This document shows, one piece after another, positions 1 through 10,174 of a DNA stretch of 29,608 nt. The stretch covers positions 1 to 29,608 of the forward strand of contig NOWV01000385.1 of NCBI GenBank assembly GCA_003344405.1, in the 5' to 3' direction. The translations under genes were made by a program, and so were the position numbers. Each line of letters begins with the position of its first letter. The first letter of the stretch is position 1. Under the pieces are notes generated by a model. It did not search any database. It was not told the DNA's origin and worked only from the letters and a program-made list of their open reading frames with translations. This DNA comes from Trichoplax sp. H2 (Eukaryota; Placozoa; Uniplacotomia; Trichoplacea).

Positions 1-467
1 CATGCCTATAATTTGTGCATGGTTTGCCTACAAAACTAATATCTTCATTAATTTACTTGAATGTAGTCTATGCCAGTGGTATCAATCAATATAAGAATGG
101 GTCATTAAATAATTCTTACTACGATTAATCTACTTATAAAATAAATTTAGAATTAGAAATTTATAGATTCATGAATATCGCTTTCCACTCAAATACAATA
201 TAGAAATACTGTATCGCTACTAAAAATTATTAGTAGTCAATAAATTTCAGAAAACAATTCTGGTCATTCGAATATCATCCTTATTACGAATCAGTCGAAT
301 TTCTATTACTGTTTATAACGCTACTATCTTTCCTTTATCGAAAAGTCATGATATAACTGATAAATTATTACTTGCTTAAATTTATATATCTAGGAACCGA
401 TTACCGCCTTATTAGGCAAATTTTCGAATACGACAATATTTAAAAACGATCTTCATGAAATATACAG
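1..467. other. Upstream flank or intron, no gene seen
   Basis: This stretch has stops in every frame and no exon I can support. It ends in the acceptor TATACAG of the exon at 468, so at least its right part is the intron preceding that exon. Confidence 0.5.
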
Positions 468-642
468 AAATCGATACTGTCAATCAATGAAAGCAGATAT
501 TTCTGACTTTGCATTATTGTGCAATGAATTAAGTTCATACTGCCAAACGCAAATCGATCAAATTAATGAGAGCCAATTGCTACCAGATAAAGTGATGCAG
601 GCTAGCGAAGGTATTGAATCTTGGAGATCAGTAAACGAGAAA
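468..642 (+). CDS. Internal exon of an unrecognised, probably helical protein
   Basis: The exon starts after the acceptor TATACAG (phase 2: one base, then AAT) and ends in AAA before a strong donor GTAAGT at 643 (phase 0). It encodes 58 complete codons, starting NRYCQSMKADISDFALLCNE and ending GIESWRSVNEK. It is rich in Asp, Glu, Gln, Ser and spaced Leu/Ile, with no Pro/Gly-rich stretch except one LLPD, which suggests amphipathic helices and possibly a coiled coil. The Met at 487 is internal: the frame continues upstream to the acceptor without a stop, so I read this as an internal exon. The phase-0 junction joins cleanly to the exon at 923. Codon use is balanced compared with the surrounding AT-rich DNA, which supports real coding. 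I do not recognise the family. The rest of the gene lies left of the window. Confidence 0.72.
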
Positions 643-922
643 GTAAGTATCTACTTTAATAAACTGCATTAACTTACGTAGTTGACTTCTAGCGACATGT
701 GCTTAGCGAAAGCAGTAATGATATAACTAAACCTTAAGTAACACAAGCATATTGTAAGGTAGTAAAACAGTAATCACTATCGTAAACTGTTATATTATAC
801 TTGTATGTCTATAACTAGTTGCATTGACGTATAGTGATTGCTATAAATGCTAATAATATTACAAAGCTATAATAGATTCTTTGATGTTCATTAATCTAGT
901 AAAACATTTATCAAATTTTTAG
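643..922 (+). other. Phase-0 intron between the two exons of the first gene
   Basis: A 280-bp GTAAGT...TTTTTAG intron with stops in all frames. No structure was noted in it. Confidence 0.65.
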
Positions 923-1021
923 TTACGTATTGTCAAAGATGCCATCGATGATCAATTACAGGAAAATAGAGAACCAAAGCAAATTTTAGCTGATCTATGG
1001 GCCATTGCTAGTGGTGACTAA
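923..1021 (+). CDS. Terminal exon of the same unrecognised protein
   Basis: The acceptor is a pyrimidine-rich ATTTTTAG. The exon enters in phase 0 and encodes 32 residues, beginning LRIVKDAIDDQL and ending LADLWAIASGD, followed by TAA at 1019-1021. The sequence looks helical and acidic like the preceding exon (heptad-like Leu, Ile and Val), then a short Trp-containing tail. The exact phase match with the exon at 468-642 supports one reading frame across both. No canonical AATAAA follows closely; the nearest A-rich stretches are AATAAT near 1081 and AATTAAAATAG near 1115. The partner exons and function are unknown. A small coiled-coil subunit of a complex would fit the composition, but nothing identifies it. 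Confidence 0.7.
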   Translation, partial: LRIVKDAIDDQLQENREPKQILADLWAIASGD

Positions 1022-1896
1022 AAGGATTTCATAGCCTACTCATCACTAAGTGTACCGAATTGTGTGAATTGATCATTCCCAATAATTAATCCCTGATGAT
1101 ATAATAGCCTGAAAATTAAAATAGAAAATCGAACTCAGTAAGAATGATGAAAGTAACTTGTGACTCGAGTTTGTGCTTTTCTTAAATATAGCTTTAACAA
1201 TGAGAGTAGTTCATTAAATCTATAGTGTTATGGATATTTGACCAATGTCTGAATACACTGGTAGATTTCTATTTCCGTAAACGGTTATATTTATCATAGC
1301 AATTTTACTATAATAATATTAGAAAGTAAGTACTGTCCTTTACCTTTCGGATAGTATTGTTCACTCGGCTTAGGACAAGGTCAGTGATGAATGACCTAGA
1401 GAACTCTGGTAACTTCCCCGATAAGATTGTAATTAAAAAAAAAACATACAAACTGCTATATTGCTTGCGAGCAATGTTTTGCTGCCTTAATTGATTTCAA
1501 GAGTCTATGATAGGAACATTCAATTACATTTATCGTCTTGTATATGATAAATACATATCCCAGTAATTATATAAAGTTTAGCATTGACATATGTGTAAGG
1601 GCATTGAAACCAATTTAAATCGTGATACTCTTGCTAATAAACTTCGTTCTTTCAATTTTGAAGCTCTCATATAAAATTTCACATGTGTAATGTTCTCGTC
1701 TCCTTAAAAAGAGTTTACCGGTAAAATTTAAACTAGTGCACATCAATAAAATCTTTATATGCTTCTGTTGTGCTTGTAGGGACTTTTATGCACCCATCGA
1801 GGCATCTTGTATTCTCACTTAAGGCTAAAACTATCGTTTCTAAAACTATTCATTGACAGTACTCGACTATTCTAACGTCTGAATGTAATATTCTTG
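1022..1896. other. Intergenic sequence, nothing recognised
   Basis: This is the 3' flank of the first gene. It contains a 10-base A run near 1435. I see no open frame of note, no splice-bounded exon and no tRNA-like fold. Confidence 0.5.
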
Positions 1897-2342
1897 TGTC
1901 ACAAACCAGCTTCGTGACAAGGATAACGTAAAACAAATCTCTAAATTACTATAGTCTCCGAGATTCAGTATTCCTTAACTACCTCACAAGAATTTAGACG
2001 CCTTTGATTCTACGTTAAAAGAACTATACAATTGAGAACTGCTTTATTCAACTATCTGACGGGCTTATATACCCTTCTACAGCTGCTAACATTCACAAGT
2101 CATCTTATAAAAATACCTGGGTGAGAACATCTACTAACTAGATTTTCACAGTCGGACTACAATATGTCCATTCACAGAATCATTTCAGCACACATTACAG
2201 CACAGCAATAAATTTACAGTAATACATTTATAATTAGAGTAATTCCTATTGTAAGTAACTAGTTGTAATATAATATCATTATATTATATTAACCAAATTT
2301 AGATATCTATTTCTTCACGGTAGTTCGTACCGTGACATCTTG
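1892..2342. mobile_element. Probable solo LTR (family B, copy 1) with 5-bp target duplication
   Basis: The element runs from TGTCAC at 1897 to GTGACA at 2337 (441 bp). It is flanked by identical TCTTG at 1892-1896 and 2338-2342. TG...CA ends plus a 5-bp duplication are typical of LTR retrotransposons, and the lack of internal genes makes this a solo LTR candidate. Inside are a TATATA box-like motif near 2068 and AATAAA near 2207, in the order expected for U3-R-U5. A second copy at 23360-23924 shares long stretches, including 1919-2020. A cut-and-paste element with TG...CA ends (Ginger-like, or a MITE) is an alternative, because the ends also share the short inverted motif TGTCAC and an inner CCGTAAA-like motif. 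Confidence 0.72.
2266..2286. repeat. AT-rich perfect hairpin inside the family-B element
   Basis: TAATATAAT and ATTATATTA are perfect 9-base inverted arms around a 3-base loop ATC, near the right end of the element. Confidence 0.6.
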
Positions 2343-3342
2343 ATACCGCTAGTCCACTCAAGTCTTTACTGCAAATTTTATGCTTTGGTGAATATGCTAT
2401 TGTTTGTAAACCGAAAGTTGTGCACAGGAAAAATATAACTATTATAGAATTCTACAACTATTATCTTTTGTCAAATTTATCTTTCCCGACACTATAACTT
2501 TAAATTTTGGCGATCTGCTATCGATAGGAGGAACAACAAGGCCACTAGTCTCTCGTTAGATAAATCCGAGCCCAAGCATTATTGAAAAAGTCAGCCTATT
2601 TATAGTAAATCTACATAAAAATTAGTTATCAGCTTGCAGATATTACAAAACTAAGCAATTATCTATTAAAAGCATGTAAAACGTCGTAGATAATTTAATA
2701 TGAACACGCTTCTAGATAAGTTATCTTACAGAACCTATTACAGAACCTATGTTACAACAGCTACATAATAGTAACTTTAATAGTTGCTAGTGGATAGAAT
2801 GATTTACAATCAGCTATAAACATTCTATTGCTACGCTAGCCCTATGATCTCCTACCTAGTAAATAAGATTTTATAACACCTATAATACAGCTTATTTCAG
2901 GGCCCTAGCTCTAGTGATCTTTCTTGACACAAAAAAAAACTTACAAAAGGAGAATTGTAATGGAGTATTAACGGGATCTTTGTTTTTATCTTGATGATAA
3001 TTTAAAAATTAGTCTGATCGTAATAGGTTAGATACGAAAACTCTTTTAACATATTGCTACGAAGAGGAATTTCCTAATTGGTTTAGTACGCTTAATTTAG
3101 CGTATGTAATTTTTGGAAGCTATATAGCGGTCTAATAGTTAAAATACAAGCCCATATTTCAGCTTGAAAGCAAACTGTAATAGTTGAGATTGGGTCTTAG
3201 ATAATATATACCTAACACAATGCGTTTGTATTATATTTTGTATATTACAAATTAGTAGTGTATGTGATGTGATAAAATACCCGTTAATGTTTATGGTTTG
3301 CCATTCTACAAAGTTTTGCTATTGTTTTCTATTTATAGCTAC
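2343..3342. other. Intergenic sequence, nothing recognised
   Basis: No exon, RNA gene or clear repeat boundary was found. A near-tandem duplication, TTACAGAACCTA repeated, occurs around 2727-2750. Confidence 0.4.
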
Positions 3343-3916
3343 TATGATAAAATCCGATCACGAAAAATTCCAAAGTTGTAGAAAATTAGAACTTTATTAG
3401 ATCTAATACTAATGACTAGTCACACACAGCTCTACTCTAGCCGAACACAACTACTGAAAGACTTCAAGAAAGAACAATCAGATAATCTAATATCTCCTGT
3501 TTTTAAACTCCTCGTAGTCTTCACATCTACAATCAGCATAGCCGCATTCTAGCATATTTTACACATAATCAGCTTATTATTAATCACTATATTTTAAAGC
3601 GAACCATCGTTAATCTAATATAGAAATGATTGCAGTATTTTCATAGACATTATTCCTACACTCAAAGTTCAATGAACTGAGCATATTCTAATATATGATT
3701 TACAATACTATTTCTACTTCTATCCTTATTAGTAGCTCAACATCATACTGTATATAGTCATCTATACTCTGGCACAGAGTCTATCCTTACAGTCTATAAT
3801 TATGGGCTACTAAATATATCATAAGATAAATATAGAAAAGACACTACTGTACATCATACAAAACTTAGCTAATAGTCTACCACCACAATACTAAGTTACT
3901 TTACTGCTGCGTAACA
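3343..3916 (+). repeat. Family-A dispersed repeat, copy 1 (near full length)
   Basis: About 570 bp aligning along most of its length with 13066-13640. Shared blocks include TTCCAAAGTTGTAGAAAATT, AACTTTATTAGATCTAATAC, CATATTCTAATATATGA and CACAATACTAAGTT. The consensus start is TGTGATRAAATCC and the end approaches GTAACA, so the ends resemble TG...CA, but I could not confirm a target duplication. No coding sequence is visible. It may be a solo LTR or a non-autonomous DNA element. Confidence 0.7.
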
Positions 3917-4289
3917 CAGTAAATCATTTTAAGGGTATATCTTGCAACAGTGTACTCCATATCAGTATTAGAATTATCAATTGGTCAATAGCAAAATTTA
4001 TTTATTCATTCTTGAGATATATTTTGCAATAGTAGTACTACTCATCAGTATTCTAATAAATATGTCACCACGTTCAATTTCTGAATAAAAGATATATAGA
4101 TGTGCTTTGAATATATCGATTATGACACTGGCTTAGAGGACATTTTTTCTGCACGTTTATTTGAGCGGGAGATATTCTAGTATTTATAGTAACATTTGTT
4201 TCAGTACTGTAGCTGTAATAAATTCTTCTAACTGTATGTAAGTGTGTTAGGATCTAGTTAGTTCATCGCAATTTAGCTTGTAAAAATAA

Positions 4290-4557
4290 TGTCTACATAA
4301 ATACTGTAGTAGTTACCATCTAGGATTAAGAGTGGTCTGCCGTAAAATGTTCTTACTTATAATATTTTGATTATGTGTGAAATGAGGTAGAATATTGTTA
4401 TGCAGATAGTAGCAGCAAATGTTACTAAGAGTCCGGTATTTAAGCGGGTAACTTTAGCTTATTCAGTCGTTCTTTCCAGAAGTATTTCTAGCAGTTAAAA
4501 TCGGCTAGAGTTCTGATTTTTAAAAAATTTTGGAAATTCATGATCGATTATATCACA
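4290..4557 (-). repeat. Family-A repeat, internally deleted copy on the - strand
   Basis: Read in reverse, the right end TATCACA and the blocks around GGCTAGAG and AATTTTGGAAATTCATGATCG match the 5' part of family A. The left end, near ACTGTAGTAGTTAC, matches its 3' part. At 268 bp it is about half the full length, so the middle is missing or highly diverged. Boundaries are approximate. Confidence 0.5.
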
Positions 4558-6219
4558 CTGCATCACAAGAAATCTTACTAAAAGAAATCGTAAAACAGAT
4601 GAGAAAAATTTATCGATAATCGCTTTCGAGATAGTACCTGATGAATTTTAACCAAAGTTATCTTAAAGCAACGAAATGGACATGATTTGTACTTCCGGCG
4701 AATAATCTAATACAAATCTATTGCGTAATAAAAGTTTAAGTTCGTAAAATATACTATCGACATCCAAAATCATCTCCAGTTTTGATAAAGAGATACTGCT
4801 CTAAACGTTTTATTCTATGTAGCAACTAGAGCGTTGATGTAATGTAATCTTAGGATTACGGAATATCGTTATCGCACTGTATTAACATGTATTTACTATA
4901 TAACATATATATGGAGTTAATAAAAATTTTTCTATCAGAGATTACAGCTCTAAAAATTCTGGTATATATACATGTTACGGTGCTTTGCCGTCGTAATTTA
5001 CAAGAAGAAAATTGTGACAATACTACCATCTGAAGTTACTTGGAAATTGAAATTCTAATTTTTTAGTATTCTTTAAGCTAAAATTATTATACGCTTCCTA
5101 CGGAGTTTTATTACTCGTATGGATCGTCAAATAACTACATCTGCTGATCCAATCTCAGTATTTGCTCGTAGCTCAAGGTACTCTAATAAAAACTTTATTG
5201 ATATATTTACAATCTAGTTTCTATATTGTTTGTATTTTCTTCACCAAATTCCAATAGAAAATCTGCACTATCAAATAGCCAATCTAAATAGCTAGCAACA
5301 AATTCTAACTGATTTGCTAGCGCTCAGATCTACATAAGTATCGAATCAAATTTGGATTCTATACTGTGACTAGCTGATACATAATCCATGATTTCATGTT
5401 TACAGTAGTACTGAACTTCTAATGCTATGACTGTAGCAACCAGCACTACGGTGATATACTGATTAACCAACTTCAGTATATAGCAAATATCATTACTGAA
5501 ATAAAGTATAAAAGGCTAAATGGAATTTGCAAAATAATTCATAACCGCAATTGCTGCAGATTCTATACTTGGTCTATTCCGAATATAAAAATTAAGTTGC
5601 TAGATTTTAAAGTTTAGAATTAGAAAACATGCTACAACTTTAAAGTATGTTTGCACATTGATAATTAACCTGTGAAGGTTATCATCAGCAGTTGTAACAA
5701 TAACTATAAAGATGGCTTCAGGCTTCGTTATGCTAAATCATCAATAGAATTGATGTTATTCTGTTATAAAACTGGAATATTCTTATTGGATTCGATCTTC
5801 CAGTTATAAGCTATTCCTTAATTCTATTCCTTAATATTTATAGCTATGTAGTTGTATTCTTATTCCAATAATTAATGGATAGATTAATTTCTAGAAGTAA
5901 ATAATTTAAAATGAATCTCTCTACCTCTTCACAGCATATCTTAGCCCGTTCTTTTACTATTTATCAAACTGCAATATTTACATTCTGCTAGTGTATCCTT
6001 AGTAACCTTACTTTGTAGCATGTATAAAGTACTTTGGATAGCTTGTCCCCATCTGTATAATATTAAAAATAGGTTTAATCTTAATGCAAAAATTTATTAA
6101 CTCAGTGATAATATATGGCACTGTTACGGAGCCATGCTCCAAAATATTAATTGCAATGTTAATTAAAATATCTGATTTAAATTGTTGTTTGGTCCAGTAG
6201 CTTATTAGATATTAATATT
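4558..6219. other. Intergenic sequence, nothing recognised
   Basis: AT-rich with scattered short motifs resembling family A (for example CAGTAGTACTG near 5404), but too diverged to delimit. No exon supported. Confidence 0.4.
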
Positions 6220-6415
6220 TATTAATGAATATCTCAACACCTTACTGTATATAGTCATCTGTACTCCAGCATAGAGTCTATACCACTACAGTCTATAGTT
6301 ATGGCTACCAAATATCTCTTAGGATAAATATAGAAGTTACGCTACCGTACATTATACTAAACATGGCTAACAGTCTACAATCACAATACTAAGTTACATC
6401 ACAGCTATAGTTACA
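6220..6415 (+). repeat. Family-A repeat, 5'-truncated copy
   Basis: This matches only the last third of the family. From about 6241 it follows copy 1 closely (ACTGTATATAGTCATCTRTACTC, the GAGTCTAT block, then CACAATACTAAGTTAC), ending GTTACA at 6415. The left limit is uncertain. Confidence 0.65.
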
Positions 6416-7739
6416 ATGAAATGATTATGATAGACAATGGATCTCTATAAGACTAAATAAATAATTGGATTATATTTTATTTTCAAGGCATTTTTAAATA
6501 CTAAACATTACAAATAGAAATATTAAAATCTGATACATTAGCAAGATATTTCGCATTTAACGTCCACTGCAACCACTTTTAAATTCATGACTGAGTTAGT
6601 ATTAACATCTCAAGATAAGGCTAATACTTATTGTTATTACTTTTCACAATGAATAGTTTCCAATGCGCTGTTAAAGGAACTACAATTATGGAGCTACATC
6701 AGACATTATTGTCATTTCTGTTATTAATACCTGTACCGGCAGTGTAATTATAAAAGCAATGGGCTTAATGAGCACCTTCCGAAATAAAAGTAAATTTGGT
6801 CTAGAATATTCGAATGAGGATATATTTGCTATTAAGGAGTAAAACTCTCGTTCTGAGATTATTTATAATTTGTTTTAGTTATGAAAACAATATATTGTTA
6901 CGGCAAGTTGTTTCTATTTTCCTGTTATAATAGTCAAGGCGAGCGATAGCTCTCATCATATAATGATCTTGAATCCGTAAAGTAAATTAAAAGTTTGAAC
7001 TTTCGCGTGCTTAACAGTGAATTTGCATACACTGGTGAAAAAATTGCCAATCTGCTGCAAGAGTTTATTGAGCTATTAAAATTAGATATGATGATAATCT
7101 GTGCTCTATACTAGTCTTTGTAGTAAACTAAATATCATAATATTTTGTTCGGCAAATAATTGGTTATAGACTGTTTTCATTTATTGCTTCAAACATTGTT
7201 ACACGCCTAATCATTGAACTCTAGCTATATGTCAGGGTTAAAGATCAATTCGCATGTGTGGGTGTCGAAAATTTTTCACAGATTCTTAGTCAAAAGTAGA
7301 ATAAACAATACAATTATAATTATGAGAATTGAATTGTCTGAATTTTAATCGTCAAAAATCCTTATTAATTCGGGTTTGTCTTCAGATACGCTAGATAGTA
7401 TAAATATACTGCTAGGTATCTCAAAATATCTCACGTCGTTTCTACTGGTGACTCGATTTTTCTGGTAATCAAAATGGTAAAAATTATTCTGGAACATATA
7501 CCCTTGCGTATTATGCTATGTTGCATTCTTAATATGCTTACAAGTAAGATGAGAACATTAATATCTATATGATCATTTACACTTTTTAAATTATATTATT
7601 TAGAAGAACGCCAAAAGGCTGCTAATATTTTTTCTTGCAGTTTCATATTATACAATTTGATATACTGCAAATACCAAGTCCATGTAAAAATTAAGTATAG
7701 TTTATAGATATAAACAAAGCTATAATACTTTTTTGATAG
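6416..7739. other. No confident gene; expected to contain the 5' exon(s) of the LDLa-LRR gene
   Basis: A signal-peptide exon ending in phase 1 is expected somewhere upstream of the LDLa exon, but I cannot identify it. The only coding-like stretch is an open frame of 42 codons at 6986-7111, discussed as a finding. Confidence 0.35.
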
Positions 7740-7844
7740 TTTCGGAAGGCCTTCAATGTGGTAGCTCTTCACAGCAAATTCCGTCCAGTAAATTTTGCGA
7801 CTGCAAGACTGATTGCCGTAATGGACAAGATGAAATAGATTGTA
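7740..7844 (+). CDS. LDL-receptor class A (LDLa) exon
   Basis: The exon begins after TTTTTTGATAG in phase 1 and gives 34 full codons: SEGLQCGSSSQQIPSS, then KFCDCKTDCRNGQDEIDC, ending in phase 1 before GTGCGT at 7845. The 105-bp length with symmetric 1-1 phases is the usual form of an exon-borne extracellular module. The core CD..xDC..G.DE..C is the LDLa calcium cage, with Asp, Asp, Asn, Asp and Glu as candidate ligands. Oddities: the first Cys must lie in the preceding exon or be absent; the usual third Cys (CIP) is Gln (QIP); and the Gly after the fourth Cys-Asp is an extra Cys (CDC), which may restore pairing. The reading frame stops just past the proposed donor (TAA at 7859), so splicing is required. 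The donor is weak, and GTACTT at 7854 is an in-phase alternative. In relaxin receptors the LDLa is needed for signalling after hormone binding. Confidence 0.8.
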
Positions 7845-9589
7845 GTGCGTATCGTACTTCATAAAATTGTGCATTATCATTTATATTAATTATTATTCTT
7901 CGACTTCTGCTAATGCCAAATTTTTGGATGAGTTATTGCAAAAAAAACACGCTTTGCTAACTGCAATTAGCGTGTAGATCACGCAAATAATTTTAGAATA
8001 GCAGATTTTATTACTGATTCTCTACCGATTGAGATACTATGTAATAGTACAACAAGCTCTAACAGATAAGGAAAGCTTCATACAACAGTAGATCTTAGAA
8101 AAGAAGGACTAAGAATAACAATAGTAGATAAAACGTAGCTGCTTAAATACGATATCTAACTTGTTTACAGCATAGTGATTCCGAACGAAATCGCATAACA
8201 CGTACAGAACTTAGTATAAGAATAAAATTCTATGATTACAGTAGTATTATACTCTGCGAAGCTGAAATCAACATAATTGAATAATCACAAACGATACTTA
8301 TACACATCTATTATAGTCAACAGCCCTAGATTTTATTATTTTTAAGTTATATATAATTTACTTCTACATAATGTGTTGACGGTGGCAGCTTATATAAGAA
8401 TTTCACTACAATTATCTTGTCCCTCGAATCCACAATTGAACTTTCGCTTTGCATTTACAATGGCTATAGTTCTACTGTGCATACTCAGATGTGAAATTAA
8501 GGCAGCTATGTAAGGTTAAGCAACATTTTCTTAATACGTTACATTTCATGATTAAGAATTATTTATCTACGGTTATAAATTGAGGATAAAAAATTAGAAA
8601 AATTTAAAATACTCTAGTGTAAAGCCTATCCTATCGATATCTATCCAAAGCACGACTATACATATCAAGATCTCCTAACATCACGTTACAGTAAACTACA
8701 CGTCTGTCTAGATAAAATTGAAACCAAACCTTACTGGAAAATAAGCCATTCTATAGTGAATTTACATAAATATTAGTTTTCAATACATACTGTGGATAAT
8801 ATCTAGATATTTTAAGATTTCGAGACATAAATAGACTGCACTAAGTACGTGAGTGCATCAATATTCGTACGGCGACGCTTTATTTAGAAGTGCAAATTAT
8901 AAATCTCGATAATAAAACTTAGACTCGACCTTGTGGTATAATTGGCAAAATATGATTGTGTTGCTAAACTAAATCATTCTGTAACTGATTGCATATAAAT
9001 TATGATTTTGTTGTAATAATTTAAATAGTCTGATTGCAGCTAGATAGTCTTTGGTACTTGTAATACGAAGCTAGCATAAGCAAAAAAGTAAAGTTCCATC
9101 GTAGTTTACAAGGAACTGCAGCTCTTGTTTAATTGTTTTTGAAGATGCTTTATTTATTACACTATTTAACGCATTTATGAGGCTATACATACCCGTAAAT
9201 TGCTATTCATGCATTCCTGGATAAGTAATAGTGCTATTACGATTCGAAATTCTTTTATTTTTTAATAAGGAAGATTTACTGGAAGTCGCCGGACGAGTGT
9301 GACAGAACTAGAGTAATGAGCTAAACTTTATTGTTCCTATTATAACTTATACAGTTAAAAAAGCTAATGGTTTGATAAAGCTTTACTAACGCTATATTGA
9401 AAATATCAGACAATTTGATGACAGCCAGACAAAAAGATAATGACCAATTTAATTTAAGAATAATGATAACCTATCGTAAAATGCATTTAGGTAACAATTT
9501 TACCTATAGCCTCTTCTATACGCTTACATACCCCAAATTTTATAATATAGAAATTATATTAATGCAACTAAAAAATCTCATATCGTAGT
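7845..9589. other. Large intron after the LDLa exon, first part
   Basis: No exon supported. It contains the hairpin at 7947-7975 and short stretches loosely like family A around 8040-8300. The open frame at 9397-9588 lacks splice sites and recognisable domains, and I treat it as chance. Confidence 0.4.
7947..7975. repeat. Hairpin: 7-bp and 4-bp stem with TAACT loop
   Basis: ACACGCT pairs with AGCGTGT and TTGC with GCAA, separated by a 2-base bulge, around the loop TAACT. The stem is unusually GC-rich for this region. No function is evident. Confidence 0.5.
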
Positions 9590-9900
9590 ACATGTAAAAC
9601 TATCACTATTAGGAACGTTTTTCCTAAACTAGTAGATTACATAAAGACTTAGACGCCACGTTAAACATTAATTCTCAAGAACTAACTTTATTGTTCGATA
9701 TACCGCATTATATACTCTTTTACAATTGTTCAGATATCCTAGTTAGTAATATTAACGTTGAAATCTTCTAATGAATAAAAAGCTAAATTTTACCTACTGC
9801 TACCTAATGAAGACAACAGTAATTACGAACATAGACATCTAATGACTAATACAAAATAGTCAGGTTGCAATATATCCTATTGCGGAATATTTCCACTATA
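9590..9900 (+). repeat. Family-B element, diverged copy
   Basis: The order of landmarks matches copies 1 and 2: GTAAAAC, a hairpin block (TTAGGAA/TTCCTAA at 9609-9627), AGACTTAGACGCC, ACGTTAAA, then a TATACTCTT block and a ...CAGGTTGCAATATATCC block. The ends are too eroded to define. Confidence 0.5.
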
Positions 9901-9968
9901 ATCTACAATCTACCTTAAGTACTGTAACTTGCAATCATAGTGATTTGAATTGTAAGAAGATTATTTCG

Positions 9969-9999
9969 ACTCCCTAATTTAACCACTAATTTAGGGAGT
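9969..9999. repeat. Hairpin ACTCCCTAA...TTAGGGAGT
   Basis: Nine perfect pairs, one T-T mismatch, three more pairs (TTA/TAA) and the loop ACCAC. A possible relic of a small inverted-repeat element. Confidence 0.55.
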
Positions 10000-10153
10000 A
10001 ATTGATTCTCGGGATTTACCGTAACATGTTCCTATATCACTGCGATTAATGCTAGTGCTGTATTTAAACACTACGTATCTATATTAGAAACGCTAAATAA
10101 GGGTAAACCAACAAAATTATCCTGATACAGATATTTTTACTCTAATCACGATA

Positions 10154-10174
10154 TTACAGTGTATAGCACTGTAA
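10154..10174. repeat. Hairpin TTACAGTG-TATAG-CACTGTAA
   Basis: Perfect 8-base inverted arms with a 5-base loop. The arm sequence resembles the ACTGTA motifs common in the family-A repeats. Confidence 0.5.

Noticed and set aside
7596-7880. - strand 94-codon frame
   Set aside because: It is antisense to the LDLa exon, and its residues show no domain.
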